Positions 40,701 to 53,200 are shown, counted from the stretch's first letter. The stretch: DNA of 64,000 nucleotides from Mayamaea pseudoterrestris (GCA_027923505.1 BROI01000013.1:496001-560000); one strand, 5' to 3'. A program made the numbers and translations. The notes: generated by a model not told the origin, from the sequence alone.

Positions 40701-43464
40701 ATCGAACAAAATCCGAGATATACGTTAGGACTATGCTCCCCTTCACTGAAGCAAGATCCTCAACCATCGAACACAAATCGGACGAGTCTAGAGGAAGAGA
40801 GTTAAAAGCCTGCGAAGCATCGTCCAATAATGATTCAGAGCCATAGTGAATCAAAGAGATCGCCATCGCTACTCGTTCGCTTGCCGCAAATTTGGCGAAG
40901 ATTTGTTCTCTCCAAGAGGCGCTGCCCACGACGTCAGTCACAAGAATCGAAGCAACCATATCGCCACATGAGCTGCCATTGCCTTCTTTTAAAATAATCT
41001 CAATTAATTGTTTCATGTCTGCTGGGTATGGATCAAGAACAGACAGACCATCCATCTTCCCAACTGAGTAAGATCGCGTGCGTCTACCAGTACCTTCTTG
41101 ACTTGGTCCTGAGGAAATAATTATTTGCGGGTCGACTACTTTAACTCCTTTCAACATTTTTAGCAGAGTCCTTACCAAAGCACTAGGTATCGACTCAACT
41201 TCTCCATGGGTAACAATGCGCTCCAGGATGGGGCGACCTGCATCATTCCACCGAGTCAGCAACGGGGCTAACTCCTCGCCAGTCTCCTCCAACGAATCTA
41301 ACAAAACAGCAGCGGCTGTGCTCATTCCACTGGCCAATGGTAGAAAAAGCCATGCACCGCTACCCTCGTTATCGTCATGGCCCATACGTCGATAAACAGC
41401 ACTGCTCACGCACAACCTCATCAGTGCATTCCGCAACTTTTGCGGTTCCCGGGACCTCTTCAAACAAGAAGCAAGGATACTCGACAACACTTGTCCGCCC
41501 ATTTTTACCGAAACATTGGATATTTCAAGTTGGTCGCCAATTTCAACAAGATTCGACCATTTTTCCTCACTCTCAAGCCGACGAAACGTTGCGGCGAGCA
41601 AGGCCATGGCAGCCACACGCACTTGCACGTCACCGCGCTCAAGCAACACGAGACCAGGTATAACAGCGATGCTTACATCCTTCGCCTCGCCTAGAATAGA
41701 AATTGCCAGTTCGAGTAGCTTCAACACCTCCTTGTTGCTCGTCTCCGATCGGACGGCAGCTTCTAGATAAATCGCCAATCGCAAATGTTCAAGCAAATCT
41801 TTATCTGAAAGTAAATGCGCCGCAGCAACAGCATGCTCCTTGTCACAATTAGTGCTCCAGGAATGAACAATCGCTAATGCTTGTTCACTCGGTAATTCAA
41901 TTTCATGCTCGAAATCTTGCACCTCATCAATGTTCATTTCGTCCGACGCACCAACTGGCGGCAACATGCCCACCAAATCATTCGAATCCACCATTGCCGA
42001 CTCATCAAAAGCAACAATTCCGTTGAGTAAATCAATTAACTTCTGCTTGCAATCAAGCATCTTGTCGCTCATGGAGTCTATGGCATGTGCAACTCCCAGC
42101 TCACATGATACGGCGTCAATCTCATGCAACGTTTTTAACACAAGCCGCACTGGTTCCAGAGCAAGTTCGTCATTTTGAAAATACTTGCCGACAACGTTGG
42201 CGGTAACGGATGCGACCAAATGTAGCTGTCGGTCCATCCAAATGGAGCGCAGCGCCGACTCTTCCGCCAGCTCGACGATTAGACTTAATCGACCTTGATT
42301 CATGCTCATGACCACCACAGCCGCCAACAAGGGCGCAACAATAACACGTCGATCACGATGCAAGTATCCAAGCAATGACGGTAGAAATTCAAGGCCGACG
42401 AGCCTGTCAAACGTCGTCCTGGTCAAGGAACATCCCAACCACTTGTCAAGGCCCACCAACGACAGAAAGCAAGCGTCATCGACAAGCAGTTGTCGCTTGG
42501 GCGGAAGCAGAATACTTAGAATGGTCGTCAAGGCGTCCGCCTCTGTTTCCAAACCAGGCGCGGCCCCGCGAACAATCTTGGTGACGAGCAAGTCAATTGT
42601 TTCTGGCGCCAGCTCCATGTGCTCCACCATGGACGAAACGACAACGTAGCTCCAGTAGCGGCGAACTGGGTGCGAAAAGGATCCCAACAGACACGAAAAA
42701 ATGGTCCGAATGACAGCTTCCTTGTCTGCCTTGGTATCGCGGGCCAACCAGGCAAAGCCTTGCAATAGTAGTTTCATAGACCACGACAGCAAAAAATGAT
42801 CGTCCGTCTTGACTGCTTGCACAACTTGCACCAGTTTCGTCAACCACGAGGTATTCTTGAGCACATGCTGCGCCACCAAGGCGGAAGGAATCTTTTTGTT
42901 GTTTTCAACACTCACGTAGGGCCTCAACCATAGGTACGTTTGATCAGAAGCAAGGTCGACGAGCAAGAGGCAGCGATGAAAGTAGACCCACATTTCATTC
43001 TTGCCCGCATAGGGAAGGAGCGTCCAAAGTAACTCAGAACCATACTGCACGTGCAGATTGTATCGCCGCAGCATGTATTCCAGAACCTGCAGGCACTCGT
43101 CAAGTGATTCGTCCAATAGAACCGTCAACTGAAGCAAAATGGATCGAATCTGCGACGCATCGGCAGCTTCAGCACTGTTGCAAAGAACTGAAACAAGGTC
43201 ATCCAAGCCCAATTCTACCAAAGCTTCTCTACAATTTTCTTCCAATACTTTCAAAGGAACATCGGCAGCATCCCTTGCTTTGGCATGCAGCAAGGTTGGC
43301 TTGAAACGAACCGACTTGTCGGCCATGGTTTGTCCGTGCTTGACAGAGTAGTGGAGGCCGCGACCGACGGCATCCTCATGGCGCTTGCTGCTTGCAAATG
43401 ACAAGCCGGCATTCTTGGGATTGTTCAAGGCAGTCAGTTGCGACTGCAAATTAGACAAAGACAT
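37750..43464 (-). CDS. UTP10: UTP10/HEATR1, small-subunit processome protein
   Basis: 1904 residues in one uninterrupted exon. The N-terminus opens MSLSNLQSQLTALNN with KRHEDAVGRGLHYSVKHG, the short conserved start of HEATR1. Then comes a very long series of helical HEAT-like repeats. The C-terminal BP28-type region is diagnostic: EKAGG-like linkers, CIEPLLLCLEHSL, LWKPLNHAVLEACANEHRAE, VRRAGLECLLSLMRSLGEEY, MVLLPECLPVLSEAMEDSTE and a final EELIGESLQESL. The length is near that of yeast and human proteins (1769 and 2144). UTP10 joins the t-UTP module of the SSU processome in the nucleolus, where it supports rDNA transcription and cleavage of pre-18S rRNA. Only about 125 bp separate its start codon from the satellite array, so its promoter lies in or against repeat DNA. 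Confidence 0.9.
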   Translation of the reverse strand: MSLSNLQSQLTALNNPKNAGLSFASSKRHEDAVGRGLHYSVKHGQTMADKSVRFKPTLLHAKARDAADVPLKVLEENCREALVELGLDDLVSVLCNSAEAADASQIRSILLQLTVLLDESLDECLQVLEYMLRRYNLHVQYGSELLWTLLPYAGKNEMWVYFHRCLLLVDLASDQTYLWLRPYVSVENNKKIPSALVAQHVLKNTSWLTKLVQVVQAVKTDDHFLLSWSMKLLLQGFAWLARDTKADKEAVIRTIFSCLLGSFSHPVRRYWSYVVVSSMVEHMELAPETIDLLVTKIVRGAAPGLETEADALTTILSILLPPKRQLLVDDACFLSLVGLDKWLGCSLTRTTFDRLVGLEFLPSLLGYLHRDRRVIVAPLLAAVVVMSMNQGRLSLIVELAEESALRSIWMDRQLHLVASVTANVVGKYFQNDELALEPVRLVLKTLHEIDAVSCELGVAHAIDSMSDKMLDCKQKLIDLLNGIVAFDESAMVDSNDLVGMLPPVGASDEMNIDEVQDFEHEIELPSEQALAIVHSWSTNCDKEHAVAAAHLLSDKDLLEHLRLAIYLEAAVRSETSNKEVLKLLELAISILGEAKDVSIAVIPGLVLLERGDVQVRVAAMALLAATFRRLESEEKWSNLVEIGDQLEISNVSVKMGGQVLSSILASCLKRSREPQKLRNALMRLCVSSAVYRRMGHDDNEGSGAWLFLPLASGMSTAAAVLLDSLEETGEELAPLLTRWNDAGRPILERIVTHGEVESIPSALVRTLLKMLKGVKVVDPQIIISSGPSQEGTGRRTRSYSVGKMDGLSVLDPYPADMKQLIEIILKEGNGSSCGDMVASILVTDVVGSASWREQIFAKFAASERVAMAISLIHYGSESLLDDASQAFNSLPLDSSDLCSMVEDLASVKGSIVLTYISDFVRSNSSRLLASRRGDELAGMLFNALKESSLTASTHDDETTPFLQQSVLLALQQILVTSPAKQKVDARRTKSWITILLSLLGASTTTDLRLVLLTKTRTRSAALSILSNFALERPGDVMPSLGQVVAATVSLACGKDGSYTQFVRQTLTYFIPLFKKIAPLEGATIERIFTAFVSASQEQSEAQHLLLYSDFVHVLVQSNLVDEVAGLICLYLAERSHSLGNQGRPSHASSIVVQVLESGPSAMQVATLLTLLEYCNEIISSLTRADSSIDDKSSKLGASVSSMVLIETATSGITRKSAISVDKEAGLQRVVNLAKFIIDTFADCLLLGGVQHYFKKTGNAAELCLKIWQQLLEVHTACRNRSDCNLDVSVQHFLDYAVESLDQSRGIIQNLLPVPIFLASVSSIIAEGRTADVRSNALHLLADRAAGFTSASPEAILFVDLVPEITGLLTSTEDHLMSPRLRESALLALDQISGMLRKASAFPEGAVQNFLNALSEVTRLLATFEDVASLDAIQVGERQLICSLALCAGSLVRSVGTASVAVLPTLVRSLVMILNCTSSYGGPSEDEVQVLRLGLIKGLVAVIESVPHFMTPHLPLILTEQAVLSKSLRTDVIEKLDPIKVTMERLDAGLAASVPCRILVPALCKAISLCSTLDGVKSVMLILEQALGEASSAEIIVQRSAVLKALTTACDVDGVFADKVLVVKVCEKVLVALVMKLSELQLRRVLVFLREWRGASETRKFAFWSFTQVLSQKLKAIFLPCLSMVWNDAIAELNNAAQAFASASTKASEAKRRRLNEELNSNYNEGSMSCIEPLLLCLEHSLRTDARGGGAWIRTDEEARYHALLSPLGNLLEARLPENYPVVPVAQSAYHQLVHGVTESSGCVMGCLTALAAAAGNEQLWKPLNHAVLEACANEHRAEVRRAGLECLLSLMRSLGEEYMVLLPECLPVLSEAMEDSTEDNAALARDIVTLAEELIGESLQESLR

Positions 43465-43589
43465 GATTGTTTGCTACCGGTAGTGTATGATGGAGGATCC
43501 AAGATGTGTAGTGTTGCCATGCCAAAGAATTAATTTGTACCGATGGCTGTCGTTCAAAACCGGAGCGACGTAAACTATCTTGGCACTGC
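43465..43589. promoter_or_regulatory. UTP10 upstream region squeezed against the satellite
   Basis: About 125 bp of single-copy sequence between the UTP10 start codon and the first recognisable satellite unit. The gene's promoter must be here, inside the satellite, or both. No TATA box was recognised. Confidence 0.4.
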
Positions 43590-44070
43590 ATATGGCATGA
43601 TTTTTGAATGTCCATACCTTGAGCCATGTGTATGCCCAAATCAAACCAGAATGGTGCTAACATTCTTATTTCAGGTGCGCTACAAGATGGATTGACTGGC
43701 TGGTCCCTTGGTAGACTGCAATGTAATTGGTGACAACTTGTTACCAATCTCAGCCAGCAGATGCCGTCTTTTTCAAATGCCCATACCTTGAGCCATGTGT
43801 ATGTCCAAATCAAGCCAGAATGGTGCTAACATTCTTATTTCAGGTGCGCTACAAGATGGATTGCCTGGCTGGTCCCTTGGTAGACTGCAATGATTGGTGA
43901 CAACTTGTCACCAATCTCAGCAAGCAGTCATTTATTAATGCCCATACCTTGAGCCATGTGTATGCCCAATTCAAGCCAGAGTGGTGCTAACATCCTTATT
44001 TCAGGTGCGCTACAAGATGGATTGCCTGGCTGGTCCCTTGGTAGACTGCAATGTGATTGGTGACAACTTG
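43590..44070 (-). repeat. Outer satellite units, inverted relative to the main array (about 3)
   Basis: Three divergent monomers of the 169-bp family read on the minus strand. The plus strand shows CATACCTTGAGCCATGTGTATG, GGTGCGCTACAAGATGG and ACAACTTGTCACCAATCTCAG, which is the reverse complement of the outer-type units at 2.4-3.3 kb. Dyads start at about 43728, 43895 and 44058 (period 163-167). They form the edge of the array next to UTP10. Confidence 0.88.
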
Positions 44071-44160
44071 CTGTGGGTCTATTATGTTCTCACCTGCTCA
44101 AGGCAGGAGGAGCCATTCTGAGATAGCAGTATAAATATAAACGTCTCGTTATTTATTTGA
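44071..44160. other. 90-bp unique insert at the satellite inversion point
   Basis: This stretch (from CTGTGGGTCTATTATG to CGTTATTTATTTGA) is not satellite. It interrupts the dyad between the inverted outer units and the next unit. It contains TATAAATATAAA. It may be a footprint of an inserted element or filler DNA from a rearrangement. I cannot assign it. Confidence 0.5.
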
Positions 44161-44223
44161 TTGGTGACAAATTGTCACCAATCTCAGCCAGCAGATGCCG
44201 TCATTTTCAAATGCCCATACCTT
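44161..44223 (-). repeat. Partial inverted outer-type satellite unit
   Basis: About 63 bp of outer-type monomer in minus orientation (TTGGTGACAAATTGTCACCA, then AATGCCCATACCTT). It ends abruptly where plus-oriented core units begin (GACGGCATCTGCGGGCTGAG). The two sides can pair as a long imperfect hairpin over roughly 44161-44265. Confidence 0.75.
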
Positions 44224-47200
44224 GACGGCATCTGCGGGCTGAGACTGGTGACAAGTTGTCACCAAATACATTGCCATCCCCTGAGACACCAGCGAAGCCT
44301 ACCACCTTGTAGCGCAGCCGGAATAATGACGTTGGCACCATTCTGGTGTATTTTGGGCACCTACAGGGCTTGCTGTAGGGGCGTTTGAATGTCATGGCAT
44401 CTGCGGGCTGAGACTGGTGACAAGTTGTCACCAAATACATTGCCATCCCCTGAGACACCAGCGAAGCCTACCATCTTGTAGCGCTGTCTGAATAATGACG
44501 TTGGCACCATTCTGGTGTATTTTGGGCACCTACAGGGCTTGCTGTAGGGGTGTTTGAATGTCACGGCATCTGCGGGCTGAGACTGGTGACAAGTTGTCAC
44601 CAAATACATTGCCATCCCCTGAGACACCAGCCAAGCCTACCATCTTGTAGCGCTGCCTGAATAATGATGTTGGCACCATTCTGGTGTATTTTGGGCACCT
44701 ACAGGGCTTGCTGTAGGGGCGTTTGAATGTCACGGCATCTGCGGGCTGAGACTGGTGACAAGTTGTCACCAAAGACATTGTCATCCCCTGAGACACCAGC
44801 CAAGCCTACCATCTTGTAGCGCAGCCTGATTAATGATGTTGGCACCATTCTGGTGTATTTTGGGCACCTACAGGGCTTGCTGTAGGGGCGTTTGAATGTC
44901 ACGGCATCTGCGGGCTGAGACTGGTGACAAGTTGTCACCAAATACATTGCCATCCCCTGAGACACCAGCCAAGCCTACCATCTTGTAGTGCAGCCTGAAT
45001 AATGATGTTGGCACCATTCTGGTGTATTTTGGGCACCTACAGGGCTTGCTGTAGGAGCGTTTGAATGTCCCGGCATCTGCGGGCTGAGACTGGTGACAAG
45101 TTGTCACCAAATACATTGCCATCCCCTGAGACACCAACCAAGCCTACCATCTAGTAACGCAGCCTGAACAATGAAGTTGGCACCATTCTGGTGTATTTTG
45201 GGCACCTACAGGGCTTGCTGTAGGGGCGTTTGAATGTCACGGCATCTGCGGGCTGAGACTGGTGACAAGTTGTCACCAAATACATTGCCATCCCCTGAGA
45301 CACCAGCCAAGCCTACCACCTTGTAGCGCTGCCTGAATAAGGACGTTGGCACCATTCTGGTGTATTTTGGGCACCTACAGGGCTTGCTGTAGGGGCGTTT
45401 GAATGTCACGGCATCTGCGGGCTGAGACTGGTGACAAGTTGTCACCAAATACATTTCCATCCCCTGAGACACCAACCAAGCCTACCATCTTGTAGCGCAG
45501 CCTGATTAATGATGTTGGCACCATTCTGGTGTATTTTGGGCACCTACAGGGCTTGCTGTAGGGGCGTTTGAATGTCACGGCATCTGCGGGCTGAGACTGG
45601 TGACAAGTTGTCACCAAATACATTGCCATCCCCTGAGACACCAGCCAAGCCTACCATCTTGTAGCGAGACTGGTGAAGTACCAAGCCCCTGAGACAGAAG
45701 TACCATTGAGCGCATTAATGATGTTGGCACCATTCTGGTGTATTTTGGGCACCTACAGGGCTTGCTGTAGGGGCGTTTGAATGTCACGGCATCTGCGGGC
45801 TGAGACTGGTGACAAGTTGTCACCAAATACATTGCCATCCCCTGAGACACCAGCCAAGCCTACCATCTTGTAGCGCAGCCTGAATAATGATGTTGGCACC
45901 ATTCTGGTGTATTTTGGGCACCTACAGGGCTTCCTGTAGGGGCAGACTGGTGACAAGTTGTCACCAAATACATTGCCATCCCCTGAGACACCAGCCAAGC
46001 CTACCATCTTGTAGTGCAGCCTGAATAATGATGTTGGCACCATTCTGGTGTATTTTGGGCACCTACAGGGCTTGCTGTAGGGGCGTTTGAATGTCACGGC
46101 ATCTGCGGGCTGAGACTGGTGACAAGTTGTCACCAAATACATTGCCATCCCCTGAGACACCAGCCAAGCCTAGCATCTTGTAGCGCTGCCTGAATAATGA
46201 GGTTGGCGCCATTTGGGTGTATTTTTGGGCACCTACAGGGCTTGCTGTAGGGGCATTTGAATGTCACGGCATCTGCGGGCTGAGACTGGTGACAAGTTGT
46301 CACCAAATACATTGCCATCCCCTGAGACACCAGCCAAGCCTACCATCTTGTAGCGCAGCCTGAATAATGATGTTGGCACCATTCTGGTGTATTTTGGGCA
46401 CCTACAGGGCTTGCTGTAGGGGCGTTTGAATGTCACGGCATCTGCGGGCTGAGACTGGTGACAAGTTGTCACCAAATACATTGCCATCCCCTGAGACACC
46501 AGCCAAGCCTACCATCTTGTAGCGCAGCCTGAATAATGATGTTGGCACCATTCTGGTGTATTTTGGGCACCTACAGGGCTTGCTGTAGGGGCGTTTGAAT
46601 GTCACGGCATCTGCGGGCTGAGACTGGTGACAAGTTGTCACCAAATCCATTGCCATCCCCTGAGACACCAGCCAAGCCTACCATCTTGTAGCGCAGCCTG
46701 AATAATGAGGTTGGCACCATTCTGGTGTATTTTGGGCACCTACAGGGCTTGCTGTAGGGGCGTTTGAATGTCACGGCATCTGCGGGCTGAGACTGGTGAC
46801 AAGTTGTCACCAAATGCATTGCCATCCCCTGAGACACCAGCCAAGCCTACCATCTTGTAGCGCAGCCTGAATAATGACGTTGGCACCATTCTGGTGTATT
46901 TTGGGCACCTACAGGGCTTGCTGTAGGGGCGTTTGAATGTCATGGCATCTGCGGGCTGAGACTGGTGACAAGTTGTCACCAAATACATTGCCATCCCCTG
47001 AGACACCAGCCAAGCCTACCATCTTGTAGCGCAGCCTGAATAATGACGTTGGCACCATTCTGGTGTATTTTAGGCACCTACAGGGCCTGCTGTAGGGGCG
47101 TTTGAATGTCACGGCATCTGCGGGCTGAGACTGGTGACAAGTTGTCACCAAATACATTGCCATCCCCTGAGACACCAGCCAAGCCTACCATCTTGTAGCG

Positions 47201-50200
47201 CAGCCTGAATAATGAGGTTGGCACCATTCTGGTGTGGTGTATTTTGGGCACCTACAGGGCTTGCTGTAGGGGCGTTTGAATGTCACGGCATCTGCGGGCT
47301 GAGACTGGTGACAAGTTGTCACCAAATACATTGCCATCCCCTGAGACACCAGCCAAGCCTACCATCTTGTAGCGCAGCCTGAACAATGAAGTTTGCACCA
47401 TTTGGGTGTATTTTGGGCACCTACAGGGCTTGCTGTAGGGGCGTTTGAATGTCACGGCATCTGCGGGCTGAGACTGGTGACAAGTTGTCACCAAATACAT
47501 TGCCATCCCCTGAGACACCAGCCAAGCCTACCATCTTGTAGCGCAGCCTGAATAATGATGTTGGCACCATTCTGGTGTATTTTGGGCACCTAGAGGGCTT
47601 GCTGTAGGGGCGTTTGAATGTCACGGCATCTGCGGGCTGAGACTGGTGACAAGTTGTCACCAAATACATTGCCATCCCCTGAGACACCAGCCAAGCCTAC
47701 CATCTTGTAGCGCAGCCTGAATAATGATGTTGGCACCATTCTGGTGTATTTTGGGCACCTACAGGGCTTGCTGTAGGGGCGTTTGAATGTCACGGCATCT
47801 GCGGGCTGAGACTGGTGACAAGTTGTCACCAAATGCATTGCCATCCCCTGAGACACCAGCCAAGCCTACCATCTTGTAGCGCAGCCTGAATAATGAAGTT
47901 GGCACCATTCTGGTGTATTTTGGGCACCTACAGGGCTTGCTGTAGGGGCGTTTGAATGTCACGGCATCTGCGGGCTGAGACTGGTGACAAGTTGTCACCA
48001 AATACATTGCCATCCCCTGAGACACCAGCCAAGCCTACCATCTTGTAGCGCAGCCTGAATAATGACGTTGGCACCATTCTGGTGTATTTTGGGCACCTAC
48101 AGGGCTTGCTGTAGGGGCGTTTGAATGTCATGGCATCTGCGGGCTGAGACTGGTGACAAGTTGTCACCAAATACATTGCCATCCCCTGAGACACCAGCCA
48201 AGCCTACCATCTTGTAGCGCTGTCTGAATAATGACGTTGGCACCATTCTGGTGTATTTTGGGCACCTACAGGGATTGCTGTAGGGGCGTTTAAATGTCAC
48301 GGCATCTGCGGGCTGAGACTGTTGACAAGTTGTCACCAAATACATTGCCATCCCCTGAGACACCAGCCAAGCCTACCATCTTGTAGCGCTGCCTGAATAA
48401 TGATGTTGGCACCACTCTGGTGTATTTTGGGCACCTACAGGGCTTGCTGTAGGGGTGTTTGAATGTCACGGCATCTGCGGGCTGAGACTGGTGACAAGTT
48501 GTCACCAAATACATTGCCATCCCCTGAGACACCAGCCAAGCCTACCATCTTGTAGCACTGGTACAATTCACCAAATTTCCCCTGAGACCAGTCCTTGTAG
48601 CGCAGCCTGATTAATGATGTTGGCACCATTCTGGTGTATTTTGGGCACCTACAGGGCTTGCTGTAGGGGCGTTTGAATGTCACGGCATCTGCGGGCTGAG
48701 ACTGGTGACAAGTTGTCACCAAATACATTGCCATCCCCTGAGACACCAGCCAAGCCTACCATCTTGTAGCGCAGCCTGAATAATGAGGTTGGCACCATTC
48801 TGGTGTATTTTGGGCACCTACAGGGCTTGCTGTAGGGGCGTTTGAATGTCACGGCATCTGTGGGCTGAGACTGGTGACAAGTTGTCACCAAATACATTGC
48901 CATCCCCTGAGACACCAGCCAAGCCTACCATCTTGTAGCGCAGCCTGAATAATGATGATGGCACCATTCTGGTGTATTTTGGGCACCTACAGGGCTTGCT
49001 GTAGGGGCGTTTGAATGTCACGGCATCTGCGGGCTGAGACTGGTGACAAGTTGTCACCAAATACATTGCCATCCCCTGAGACACCAGCCAAGCCTACCAT
49101 CTTGTAGCGCAGCCTGAATAATGAGGTTGGCACCATTCTGGTGTATTTTGGGCACCTACAGGGCTTGCTGTAGGGGCGTTTGAATGTCACGGCATCTGCG
49201 GGCTGAGACTGGTGACAAGTTGTCACCAAATACATTGCCATCCCCTGAGACACCAGCCAAGCCTACCATCTTGTAGCGCAGCCTGAATAATGAGGTTGGC
49301 ACCATTCTGGTGTATTTTGGGCACCTACAGGGCTTGCTGTAGGGGCGTTTGAATGTCATGGCATCTGCGGGCTGAGACTGGTGACAAGTTGTCACCAAAT
49401 ACATTGCCATCCCCTGAGACACCAGCCAAGCCTACCATCTTGTAGCGCAGCCTGAATAATGACGTTGGCACCATTCTGGTGTATTTTGGGCACCTACAGG
49501 GCTTGCTGTAGGTGCGTTTGAATGTCACGGCATCTGCGGGCTGAGACTGGTGACAAGTTGTCACCAAATACATTGCCATCCCCTGAGACACCAGCCAAGC
49601 CTACCATCTTGTAGCGCAGCCTGAATAATGAGGTTGGCACCATTCTGGTGTATTTTGGGCACCTACAGGGCTTGCTGTAGGGGCGTTTGAATGTCACGGC
49701 ATCTGCGGGCTGAGACTGGTGAAAAGTTGTCACCAAATACATTGCCATCCCCTGAGACACCAACCAAGCCTACCATCTTGTAGCGCAGCCTGAATAATGA
49801 GGTTGGCACCATTCTGGTGTATTTTGGGCACCTACAGGGCTTGCTGTAGGGGCGTTTGAATGTCACGGCATCTGCGGGCTGAGACTGGTGACAAGTTGTC
49901 ACCAAATACATTGCCATCCCCTGAGACACCAGCCAAGCCTACCATCTTGTAGCGCAGCCTGAATAATGAGGTTGGCACCATTCTGGTGTATTTTGGGCAC
50001 CTACAGGGCTTGCTGTAGGGGCGTTTGAATGTCACGGCATCTGTGCGGCTGAGACTGGTGACAAGTTGTCACCAAATACATTGCCATCCCCTGAGACACC
50101 AGCCAAGCCTACCATCTTGTAGCGCAGCCTGAATAATGACGTTGGCACCATTCTGGTGTATTTTGGGCACCTACAGGGCTTGCTGTAGGGGCGTTTGAAT

Positions 50201-50236
50201 GTCACGGCATCTGCGGGCTGAGACTGGTGACAAGTT

Positions 50237-53200
50237 GTCACCAAATACATTGCCATCCCCTGAGACACCAGCCAAGCCTACCATCTTGTAGCGCAGCCTG
50301 AATAATGAGGTTGGCACCATTCTGGTGTATTTTGGGCACCTACAGGGCTTGCTGTAGGGCGTTTGAATGTCAGGCATCTGCGGGCTGAGACTGGTGACAA
50401 GTTGTCACCAAATACATTGCCATCCCCTGAGACACCAGCCAAGCCTACCATCTTGTAGCGCAGCCTGAATAATGATGTTGGCACCATTCTGGTGTATTTT
50501 GGGCACCTACAGGGCTTGCTGTAGGGGCGTTTGAATGTCACGGCATCTGCGGGCTGAGACTGGTGACAAGTTGTCACCAAATACATTGCCATCCCCTGAG
50601 ACACCAACCAAGCCTACCATCTTGTAGCGCAGCCTGAACAATGACGTTGGCACCATTCTGGTGTATTTTGGGCACCTACAGGGCTTGCTGTAGGGGCGTT
50701 TGAATGTCACGGCATCTGCGGGCTGAGACTGGTGACAAGTTGTCACCAAATACATTGCCATCCCCTGAGACACCAGCCAAGCCTACCATCTTGTAGCGCA
50801 GCCTGAACAATGAAGTTTGCACCATTTGGGTGTATTTTGGGCACCTACAGGGCTTGCTGTAGGGGCGTTTGAATGTCACGGCATCTGCGGGCTGAGACTG
50901 GTGACAAGTTGTCACCAAATACATTGCCATCCCCTGAGACACCAACCAAGCCTACCACCTTGTAGCGCAGCCGGAGTAATGACGTTGGCACCATTCTGGT
51001 GTATTTTGGGCACCTACAGGGCTTGCTGTAGGGGCGTTTGAATGTCACGGCATCTGCGGGCTGAGACTGGTGACAAGTTGTCACCAAATACATTGCCATC
51101 CCCTGAAACACCAGCCAGGCTTACCATCTTGTAGCTCAGCCTGAATAATGACGTTAACACCATTCTGGTGTATTTTGTGCACCTACAGGGCTCGCTGTAG
51201 GGCGTTTGAATGTCACGGCAGCTGCGGGCTGAGACTGGTGACAAGTTGTCACCAAATACATTGCCATCCCCTGAGACACCAGCCAAGCCTACCATCTTGT
51301 AGCGCTGCCTGAATAATGAGGTTGGCACCATTCTGGTGTATTTTGGGCACCTACAGGGGGCTTGCTGTAGGGGCGTTTGAATGTCACGGCATCTGCGGGC
51401 TGAGACTGGTGACAAGTTGTCACCAAATACATTGCCATCCCCTGAGACACCAGCCAAGCCTACCATCTTGTAGCGCAGCCTGAATAATGATGTTGGCACC
51501 ATTCTGGTGTATTTTGGGCACCTACAGGGCTTGCTGTAGGGGCGTTTGAATGTCATGGCATCTGCGGGCTGAGACTGGTGACAAGTTGTCACCAAATACA
51601 TTGCCATCCCCTGAGACACCAGCCAAGCCTACCATCTTGTAGCGCAGCCTGAATAATGACGTTGGCACCATTCTGGTGTATTTTGGGCACCTACAGGGCT
51701 TGCTGTAGGGGCGTTTGAATGTCACGGCATCTGCGGGCTGAGACTGGTGACAAGTTGTCACCAAATACATTGCCATCCCCTGAGACACCAGCCAAGCCTA
51801 CCATCTTGTAGCGCAGCCTGAATAATGATGTTGGCACCATTCTGGTGTATTTGGGCACCTACAGGGCTTGCTGTAGGGGTGTTTGAATGTCACGGCATCT
51901 GCGGGCTGAGACTGGTGACAAGTTGTCACCAAATACATTGCCATCCCCTGAGACACCAGCCAAGCCTACCATCTTGTAGCGCAGCCTGAATAATGATGTT
52001 GGCACCATTTTGGTGTATTTTGGGCACCTACAGGGCTTGCTGTAGGGGCGTTTGAATGTCATGGCATCTGCGGGCTGAGACTGGTGACAAGTTGTCACCA
52101 AATACATTGCCATCCCCTGAGACACCAGCCAAGCCTACCATCTTGTAGCGCAGCCTGAATAATGAGGTTGGCACCATTCTGGTGTATTTTGGGCACCTAC
52201 AGGGCTTGCTGTAGGGGCGTTTGAATGTCACGGCATCTGCGGGCTGAGACTGGTGACAAGTTGTCACCAAATACATTGCCATCCCCTGAGACACCAACCA
52301 AGCCTACCATCTTGTAGCGCAGCCTGAATAATGAGGTTGGCACCATTCTAGTGTATTTCGGGCACCTACAGGGCTTGCTGTAGGGGCGTTTGAATGTCAC
52401 GGCATCTGCGGGCTGAGACTGGTGACAAGTTGTCACCAAATACATTGCCATCCCCTGAGACACCAGCCAAGCCTACCATCTTGTAGCGCTGCCTGAATAA
52501 TGACGTTGGCAAAATTCTGGTGTATTTTGGGCACCTACAGGGCTTGCTGTAGGGGCGTTTGAATGTCACGGCATCTGCGGGCTGAGACTGGTGACAAGTT
52601 GTCACCAAATACATTGCCATCCCCTGAGACACCAGCCAAGCCTACCATCTTGTAGCGCAGCCTGAATAATGAGGTTGGCACCATTCTGGTGTGGTGTATT
52701 TTGGGCACCTACAGGGCTTGCTGTAGGGGCGTTTGAATGTCACGGCATCTGCGGGCTGAGACTGGTGACAAGTTGTCACCAAATACATTGCCATCCCCTG
52801 AGACACCAGCCAAGCCTACCATCTTGTAGCGCAGCCTGAATAATGACGTTGGCACCATTCTGGTGTATTTTGGGCACCTACAGGGCCTGCTGTAGGGGCG
52901 TTTGAATGTCACGGCATCTGCAGGCTGAGACTGGTGACAAGTTGTCACCAAATACATTGCCATCCCCTGAGACACCAGCCAAGCCTACCATCTTGTAGCG
53001 CTGCCTGAATAATGAGGTTGGCACCATTCTGGTGTGGTGTATTTTGGGCACCTACAGGGCTTGCTGTAGGGGCGTTTGAATGTCACGGCATCTGCGGGCT
53101 GAGACTGGTGACAAGTTGTCACCAAATACATTGCCATCCCCTGAGACACCAGCCAAGCCTACCATCTTGTAGCGCAGCCTGAAAAATGACGTTGGCACCA

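Noticed and set aside
44071-44160. Solo LTR or LTR fragment at the inversion point.
   Set aside because: It begins with a TG-like end and has a TATA-like word, but 90 bp with no target-site duplication and no matching copy in the window is not enough.
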